DNA of 64,000 nucleotides from Riptortus pedestris (Eukaryota; Arthropoda; Insecta; Hemiptera; Alydidae): contig CM032228.1 of assembly GCA_019009955.1 (NCBI GenBank), positions 9,342,001-9,406,000 on the forward strand, read 5' to 3'. Below the pieces are notes generated by a model. It searched no databases and had not been told where the DNA came from. It saw nothing but the letters and a program-made list of their open reading frames with translations. The position numbers and the translations under genes were made by a program. Positions 56,826 to 64,000 of the stretch are shown here, piece by piece (the first letter of the stretch is position 1; each line of letters starts with the position of its first letter).

Positions 56826-57693
56826 ACCGATCCTACCCAGGAGATGAAGAAAATGAGGTCCGTTCAAAATTATATATATATATATATATCTGTTAACACT
56901 CTAGTGGTCGCAATTTTTCTTTAATCGCCACCAAACTCGGTATTTAATCGTTTTAGGTAAAAAGGAAGATCGAGTTCGTTAACGGCTGAAATCGGACCAG
57001 TGGGAGGGGGGGGGGTTTAGAGGGGGGGATTTTCGAAAATTAGAAATATCTCCGTTACTATACGTCGGATCCAAAAATTGTATAGAACCACTCTTATTGC
57101 AAATTAAAGTTGCTATAAATATTGTTATATACATTGATTCTCTATCTTGAATATTAACCGATATATTTGCATTTTTCAGTTTTCAGCCATCAGCAAACCG
57201 CCACTTCTACTCATGTTAAATAAACAATACACTACTACATGATAAATCACATTATTCGGAGTTTAAATAGCAAATATTGTATTCAAGAGACCTTTATTAT
57301 ACGAGATACATGCAAATATGCCCCGGTGACCCCCCCCCCCCTCCCGTCTTAAGGTTTTGGACTACTAAAATTTGATTGATTGAGATAACAATTATTCTGA
57401 CTCATTATTAATTACAGTACTAGGTATAGTAAATAGTTCTCAATAAAATTAATATGTTAAATTCTGATATATTTCAGAAATTGTTATTCTTTCCAGTGTG
57501 AAGCGGACAGACCCGTTTGTTTACATTTTTAACCTAACGCTTCCTGTCGGCAGTTTATTGAAATTGGATGAAACATTTCCTATTTCCTTTGGTATTTATT
57601 CACAGTACTGTTGTGTTACCAGCATGTAGATTTATCTATTACTAAACATCACGAGGGAAATCTGCTTAGTTTACGCAGCCCCTGCGTGACGGA
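56826..57693 (-). mobile_element. HINE-like copy FF (long core, 3' truncated)
   Basis: It begins inside the tail at CGATCCTACCCAGGAGATGA, so the terminal hairpin is lost, and abuts the older copy EE. Core complete with G10 and C12 runs near 57006 and 57331. The 5' end GTGACGGA is intact. Confidence 0.9.
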
Positions 57694-57894
57694 CTTTTTT
57701 CCTTTTGAGACCACCTTTCTAGTGCGGGTATTGTATTTTTTATGAGATGCTAGTTTGTGTTGATGAGAAAGACGAAATATTATACTTTAGTATCTCGTTA
57801 AAATTAAACGAGCTCTACCGTAATCATCGACGCCTTCAATGTATAAGGCAGGTGCTTTTGCTGGCTGTATGATTAGAAAAGAATTTAAGATATC

Positions 57895-58380
57895 TTAAAT
57901 TCTATCTCTAAGTACTATCTAAGTACTAACTCTAAGCACTATCTCTATGTACTATCTCAGTACTAACTCTAAGCACTATCTCTAAGTACTATCTCAGTAC
58001 TAACTCTAAGCACTATCTCTAAGTACTATCTCAGTACTAACTCTAAGCACTATCTCTAAGTACTATCTCAGTACTATCTCTAAGTACTATCTCTAAGTAG
58101 AATTTAAGATATCTTAAATTCTATCTCTAAGTACTATCTAAGTACTATCTCAGTACTAACTCTAAGCACTATCTCTAAGTACTATCTCAGTACTATCTCT
58201 AAGTACTATCTCTAAGTAGAATTTAAGATATCTTAAATTCTATCTCTATGTACTATCTAAGTACTAACTCTAAGCACTATCTCTAAGTACTATCTCAGTA
58301 CTATCTCTAAGTACTATCTAAGTACTATCTCTAAGTAGAATTTAAGATATCTTAAATTCTATCTCTATGTACTATCTAGT
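57895..58380 (+). repeat. Short-unit minisatellite with higher-order palindromes
   Basis: Units such as ATCTCTAAGTACT and ATCTCAGTACTAACTCTAAGCACT alternate. They are punctuated four times by the palindrome GAATTTAAGATATCTTAAATTC (middle GATATC). Flanks match 32317-32446, where only one GAATTTAAGATA is present and the array is absent. Confidence 0.9.
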
Positions 58381-58470
58381 GCTTTCAGTTTGCGAGATAT
58401 AGTACGGGATGGAATGCCGAGGTCTGAATCCTCATTGGTACGGAGGCATATGATTTTCATTTAAAGGAAG

Positions 58471-58715
58471 TCCGTCAAGTAGGGGCTGCGTAAACTAAGC
58501 AGATTTCCTACGTGAAGTTATACAATAGAGAAATATGCATACTGGTAACACTTAACACAGCCGTGAGTAAATACAAACGGTAATGAGAAATCTCTAAGTT
58601 AATTTTAATAAGCTCCCAACGGAAACGGCTTCTGAATTGTAAACAAATTGGTCTGCCAGCCACTCAGAGCTGAACAGATAGACATACAGATTCTTCATCG
58701 GAAAGAAAAACAATT

Positions 58716-58768
<53 letters not shown>

Positions 58769-59225
58769 TATAACATATTACCTTTATTGCAAACTATTTA
58801 CTATATCTAGTACTGCAATTTACAATATATCAGAATAATTTATATTCTATATATATTTAATAGCTCAAATGTTAGTAGTTCAAGAACTAAAGAAGGGGGG
58901 AGGGGGGTATATCAGCAGAACGTATTTGCATATATCTCTAAAGTCTTACACGAGTCTAAACCAAGTTCATGAGTGCCGAACAGTTACGGAAAGAGCCGAG
59001 CTAGTTTTTGGCTGTTTCCGTGGAACAATACCGACAATTGTCAATCTCATCTGCAATAAGATTAGTTCTATAAAAGGTTTTCGATCCGACGAGAATTAAC
59101 GGAGATATTTCGAATCCTCCCCTCTAAACCCACCTCTCCCACAGGTCCGATTTCAGCCTTTAACGAACTTTATCTTTATTTCTACATAAACCAATTAAAT
59201 ATCGAATTTGGTAACGATCAAACTG
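58471..59225 (+). mobile_element. HINE-like copy GG (5' half of inverted chimera)
   Basis: The 5' end TCCGTCAAGTAGGGGCTGCG and the long core run to TTGGTAACGATCAAAC, where the microsatellite slot begins. An extra (TA)n occurs within the core at 58720-58765. Instead of a 3' tail, a second 5' half in opposite orientation follows the tract. Confidence 0.85.
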
Positions 59226-59241
59226 TATGTGTGTGAGTGTG

Positions 59242-59311
<70 letters not shown>

Positions 59312-59352
59312 TGCGTGTGTGTGTGCGTGTGCGTGTGCGTGTGTGTGTGTGT
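59226..59352. repeat. (TG/TA/CG)n tract joining two HINE-like halves
   Basis: Mixed TGTG, TATA and TGCG dinucleotides occupy the microsatellite slot between copies GG and HH. Confidence 0.9.
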
Positions 59353-59935
59353 TACCGCTCTTTAGACGGGGAGAAATTTGAAAATTCGAAATATCTGCAT
59401 AGAATCGAAATACTGCATATAATCAATCTTATAGAAAATTAAATGTACTATAAATAATTTTATACACATTTATTCTCTACCTTGAATATTAGCAGAGATA
59501 TATGCATATTTCAGTCTACAACAAAACCCCACTTCTACTCATGTAACCTTAACAGTACTCGGTTATGTAATAATAATGTCCTGGTGACCCCCTCCCGTCT
59601 TAAGGTCTTGGACTACTAAAATTTGATTGATTAAGATACCAATTATTCTGACTCATTATTAATTTCAGGACTAGATATAGTAAATAGTTCATAGTTATTA
59701 TGAAATATTTCAGTAATTGCTTTTCTTACCGGTGTGAGGCTGGCCGGCTTGTTTGTTTACATTTCAAACGCTTTCCGTCAACAGATTATTGAATTTGACT
59801 GAAACATTTCTTATTTCCGTATGTATTTATTCACTTAATGTTCACGGTGCTATTGTGTTATCAGTATGTAGATTTATCTATTGCTAAACTTCAAGAGGGA
59901 AATCTGCTTAGTTTAAGCAGTCCCCGCGTGACGGA
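59351..59935 (-). mobile_element. HINE-like copy HH (5' half of inverted chimera)
   Basis: Starts GTTACCGCTCT directly after the tract and runs through the long core to GTGACGGA (5' end). It lacks a 3' tail, as does its partner GG. Confidence 0.85.
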
Positions 59936-60047
59936 CTTTTTATTAATAATCTAGAAGAAGAGAGATTATAAATAAAGACCACTATACAGTAACTTTACAT
60001 TCATCACTTCGCCAGGAAAAAGGATTTTTCCGTAAGAAGCCGAAGTT

Positions 60048-60852
60048 TTAGCAGATTTCCCTTAAGGGAAATCAGCTATTGAGGTCGTACTCATGACGCG
60101 ATTTTCGAAAATTTTCTTCAAATGTCCACCGATCCTACCCAGGAGATGACGAAAATGAGGTCAGTTCAAAACTATATATATATATATATATTTGTCTGTT
60201 AACACTCTAGCGGTCGCAATTTTTGTTTAATCGTCACCAAACTCGGTATTTAATCGTTTTAGGTAAAAAGGAAGATCGAGTTCGTTAACGGCTGAAATCG
60301 GACCAGTGGGAGGGGGGGGGTTTAGAGGGGAGGATTTTCGAAAATTAGAAATATCTCCGTTACTATACATCGGATCCAAAACTTGTATAGAATCACTCTT
60401 ATTCCAAATTAAAGTTGCTATAAATATTGGTGTATACATTGATTCTCTATCTTGAATATTAACCGAAATATTTGCATTTTTATGAATTCTGTGGTGGGGT
60501 ATACTTCGGATTATGTTGGCCATCTTCATCATTTCTCGGCTCAGGCGGAAGCTTCTTCTAACCTGGCGTTTTTAACCTTACCTTACCTTCCTTACTTTGT
60601 GAGATTTATGCAAATACGTTCTGTTCATCGCCCCCCCCCTCCTTTAGTTCTTGGACTACTAAAATTTGAGTTATTAAAATATAAATTATTCTTACAATTC
60701 CGAAGCCGTTTCAGTTGGGTATTTATTTTAATTAACTGAAAGATTTCTCATTATCTAATCACGGTGTTATTGTGTTACCAGTATGTAGATTTCTCTATTG
60801 TAAAACTTCACATGGGAAATCTGCTTAGATTACGCAGCCCCTGCGTGACGGA
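60048..60852 (-). mobile_element. HINE-like copy II
   Basis: Both ends intact. A short (TA)n lies at 60174-60192. The core contains a distinct middle segment (GGTGGGGTATACTTCGG; TTTGTGAGATTTATGCAAATACGTTC) shared with copy D at 8440-8600, defining a third core variant. Confidence 0.9.
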
Positions 60853-61127
60853 CTTTTTAGAATTGTAAGGTCATCTGTTCAACAATTATAGAGGTTAGAT
60901 AGAAGGCCAAATCAAATTTGTTTTTCTCAAATTAAAATTTGAGGAAAACAAACTGCTTATTACATTATTTAATATTTTTTTCCAAATTTGGAAAATATTT
61001 CTAGTCTTCTTTCTCTGATTTCAATTTAGGAATAGTATTAAAAGTATTAAATATAGGCTCTAATTTTAATTCAGATGTTCTATATTCTTAACCTTTTATT
61101 TGCGCAAAGCCACTATAGTGCCCTGCT
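60853..61127. other. AT-rich region, nothing recognised
   Basis: No gene or repeat seen. Confidence 0.4.
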
Positions 61128-61429
61128 TCAATCAATAACAATTATTCTGACTCATTATTAATTACAGGACTAGATATAGTAAATAGTTCTTAATAAATTT
61201 TATATGTTACATTCTGATATATTTCAGTAATTGTTTTTTCTATCCGGTGTGTGGCTGGCAGACCTGTTTGTTTACTTTTCAGGTGCTTCTCGTCTGGAGG
61301 TTTCTTATTATCGTTTGTATTTATTCACTTGATGTTGACGGTGGCGTTGTGTTACCAGTATGTAGATTTATCTATTGTTAAACATCACGAGGGAAATCTG
61401 CTTAGTTTACGCAGCCCCTGCGTGATGGA
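61128..61429 (-). mobile_element. HINE-like copy JJ (5' part only)
   Basis: From ACAATTATTCTGACTCATTA to GTGATGGA; only the 5'-proximal part of a long core is present. Confidence 0.85.
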
Positions 61430-62000
61430 CTTTTTTTTTGATCCGATACATTGGAACGGTGATAGCGTATATCAATTTAAAATTGAATAATTTTAAATGA
61501 TGTGCTACAAAGCATTTTGTTTGTTTAATAATATTGGAGTGCAAGGAAGTCCTGTGGGATCTATATCAGTTTTTTTATCCAGAATGTTTTCAGTTTGAAA
61601 TATTCATTTTATCAGCTACTGTTACAAATAAGCACCACGGAAATTTTTTTATATATATATATTATTATTATTATTATTTTATTCCTGGCTATTGAGAATG
61701 GAACACACTCCCTAGAATTACGCAGTAGATGGTTGTACATTAGATGTAGCATTTTGGTTACTGATTGAATTATCTATGAATTAATTATTTATTTATTTAT
61801 TTAGTTTATTTAGGTGTGTCGTAATTTAAGCGATTGACACATTTTCTTGTAATGATTCTAAAATAGTAGAGGTAAAGCCACCTTATAAAAACCAATAAAA
61901 AAGGTTAAAAAATCGACAGAGGTAGGTAAATATACGGGAATTTATTTTTTCTCCAGTGGATATTATTGCAGTCTATTTATTATTATTATATTATTTAATG
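61430..62000. other. Region downstream of the RNase H-type LINE
   Basis: Contains TA and ATT runs near 61650-61678 and a possible eroded HINE-like motif (GATCCGATACATTGGAACGG) at 61440. The part next to 62000 is probably LINE 3' UTR. Confidence 0.4.
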
Positions 62001-63441
62001 TTATATCTGGTTGTAAATGTGTGTGTCTTTGAGGTGTTTTATGACTTTTGTAATGTATGGGCTGTCGTCGTGTAGTAGTTCAGATAGGTTGGTGGGTAAG
62101 TTCTTGTCAGTTATTAGTCTGCAGTCTGTAGTAAGTGTTTGATAGTCAGTTGTGTATTGCAGAGTGTACATAATGGTGGTTCAGTCCTAGTCATGAGGTG
62201 TCCGTGTGTTATCCGTGAATGGCCGTGCCTCAAACGAGCAAGGACTATTTCTTCTCTTCTAGTATCCTGATTACTGGACAGCCATTCACGAATAGTGTTT
62301 TTTATTTCTCGTAGTTTTGTGTCTGTCAGATGCCATTCCGCTTCCCATTTTAGGCTGACCTCTTTTTTAATGAGTTTAATGGCATCGTATCCTGTGATGT
62401 AATCAGTGTGTAACATGTCAAGTTGAGTTGCTAATTTTGCATGTTTGTCAACCAAAATATTTTCCGTGATGTCTGAATGTCCTGGTATCCAATGGATAGT
62501 TATTACTTTGCCCATCTGTGTTTGTAAGTTAGTTAGTAGTTCCTGAAGCTGTTTCGTGAGTGGGTGAGTTGAGTAAAGGTCAAGTATTGATTGTATAGAA
62601 CTGTAGGAGTCAGTAAAAACATGAATGTTGTCTTGTTGTACGTTTGTAAGGTGTTGCAGTCCAAGAAGTAAGCCTTGTAATTCAGCAGTGAAGTTGCTTG
62701 ATACGTCCGGTAGTCTACACGTCAGTACTTGGTTCCCTACTATGGCGGCTGAGCCACATTTTCCTTCATATTTAGAACCATCTGTATATATGAAAAGCCC
62801 TGTCCTGTTTTCTGTAATTATGTTCCGGTACTCGTGTTTATAGTGTAAGGAAGAGAGTGGGTTTGATTTCTTGAATTTTGTAAGGGAGAAGTTAGTTTCT
62901 GGTATATGTGTTTGCCAGGGTGCTGTTTTGTGTTGTATGGGATAAATGTTCGGTAATGTAATGTTGTAAGTAAGTAGCGTTTGAAACAGTCTGAAGTGAT
63001 AGGGTTTATGCGAATTGGGGTTTTCAATATAATCAGTCATGTTTGGATTTTGTGTGATGTACTCAATGTAAGGGCATGATTGTCTGGAAAGTGTTGTTAT
63101 GCTGTATTTCAAGATATTATATGAATATCGATGATTTAATGGAAGTTCTCCGGTTTCTGCACACAAGCTTATGCTTGGAGTTGTTCGAAAGGCACCTGTT
63201 GCTAATCTTAAGCCTGTGTTTTGGATGACCTCAAGGATTTTTAAGATAGATGGTTTGGCTCCCGAGTAAACTATACTTCCATAATCTAAAATAGATCTCG
63301 TATATGAGCGATATACTAGCATCATGGTTTTTCGATCTGCTCCCCATTTTGTGTTTCCAATAACTCGCAGTATATTAAGCGATTTTTTGCATTTTTGGGA
63401 TAGCATTTTAATATGAGGTACCCAGGTCATCTTTCTATCGA
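62001..63441 (-). pseudogene. 5'-truncated LINE ORF2 with RNase H domain
   Basis: The frame 63430-62114 is uninterrupted (438 codons). It begins in the reverse transcriptase thumb/connection (MTWVPHIKMLSQKC; RSILDYGSIVYSGA) and continues into an RNase H domain with the expected acidic residues: FIYTDGSKYEG, NFTAELQGLLL, VFTDSYSSIQS and IPGHSDITENILVDKHAK. A zinc knuckle follows (CTLCNTQLTIKHLL). A one-base frameshift near 62135 removes its last cysteine; in the shifted frame DCRLITDKNLPTNL follows and ends at TAA, 62001-62003. An RNase H after the RT is characteristic of the I group of LINEs. The catalytic RT domain and ORF1 are missing. The plus-strand frame at 62625 is a shadow. Confidence 0.85.
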
Positions 63442-63797
63442 AGATGAATTAATTAAGACATCTTTGAACCACCAAGAGTCAAACCTATGTTATACTCTGC
63501 GCCTCTTTGCGTATTTTATTCCCTTACTGTATTATTTTATTATTTCTTTAAATGAGATCCACAACTCCAGCGATTTACGCATTCAATTATGCACAAAAAA
63601 GCGAATAGCAAAATAAAAGAAAGAAACGGAAAAGGAGTGAATTATAGAGTACGGTGGTTTTTGATACGGTTCATTGGCATACTAGTTTTATATGAAACAA
63701 ACAATATTGTATAAGGAAACATCAGGGTGGTGAAAATAATATAAATGAAAATGTAAATATAGAAGGGAGAAAGGGAAAGAAAGAAAGAAAAGAAAAT
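63442..63797. other. AT-rich region upstream of the truncated LINE
   Basis: No gene recognised. The LINE 5' truncation point lies near 63442. Confidence 0.35.
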
Positions 63798-64000
63798 AAG
63801 GAAAAGAGAAAACCAAATTATGAATAAATAAATAAAAATAAAATAAGGAAAAGAGAAAACCAAAAAATGAATTAATAAATAAAAATGAAATAAGGAAAAG
63901 AGAAAACCAAAAAAATGGATAAATAAAATAAGGAAAAGAGAAAACCAAATTATGAATAAATAAATAAAAATAAAATAAGGAAAAGAGAAAGCAAAAAAAT
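63798..64000. repeat. AT-rich minisatellite, about 46-bp unit
   Basis: Units begin AAGGAAAAGAGAAAACCAAA and continue with (ATAA)n; at least four and a half units, one shortened, run to the window edge. Confidence 0.9.

Overview
This window is AT-rich, repeat-saturated nuclear DNA from an animal, most likely an insect with a large transposon-dense genome. Supporting this are vertebrate/arthropod-style splice and polyadenylation signals, an arthropod TATA-initiator promoter, gypsy-type solo LTRs, Penelope-like, LINE, hAT and Transib elements, a tRNA-derived SINE, and a small secreted protein resembling the insect group-7-allergen/JH-binding family. Nothing looks bacterial or viral. I cannot assign the order or species from sequence alone.

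The dominant component is one family of short non-coding mobile elements, about 34 recognisable copies covering roughly 24 kb by my coordinates. Copies start AAAGTCCGTCACGCAGG and end in a hairpin followed by TGCTAA. They carry subterminal inverted repeats (GCAGATTTCCC near the 5' end, GGGAAATCTGC at the 3' end) and a (TA)n or (GT)n microsatellite at a fixed internal position. This anatomy matches Helentron-derived non-autonomous elements (HINE/DINE-1-like). I call it the HINE-like family and orient it with TCCGTCACGC as 5'. Two core types share the same ends. Older, eroded cores are also present.

Layout. 1-5.6 kb: decayed LINE, an RTE-like repeat and three HINE-like copies. 5.6-8.2 kb: mostly unique AT-rich DNA with a SINE and a candidate host exon at 8013-8108. 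8.2-15 kb: HINE-like copies and a Penelope-like ORF with a GIY-YIG domain (10808-11743). 16.1-16.8 kb: the only complete-looking host gene, on the minus strand, with a TATA/initiator/GATA promoter. 17.4-18.1 kb: an unrecognised foldback structure. 19.3-34.1 kb: HINE-like copies hosting nested RTE-like elements and a Transib-like DNA transposon with 13-bp terminal inverted repeats and a 5-bp target duplication; a candidate terminal exon lies at 27361-27410. 35.0-36.2 kb: a 90-bp minisatellite derived from LINE coding sequence. 36.7-52.1 kb: more HINE-like copies, including two that look unpolished, one flanked by a perfect 85-bp duplication. 52.1-57.7 kb: a diverged tandem unit, two gypsy-type solo LTRs and a long GT/GA tract. 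57.9-58.4 kb: a second minisatellite. 58.5-61.4 kb: HINE-like copies including an inverted chimera. 62.0-63.4 kb: a 5'-truncated LINE with an RNase H domain. The window ends in a 46-bp AT-rich minisatellite.

There is no operon-like organisation. The functional content I can argue for is one secreted-protein gene and two isolated candidate exons. The rest is a layered record of transposition, nesting and microsatellite expansion.
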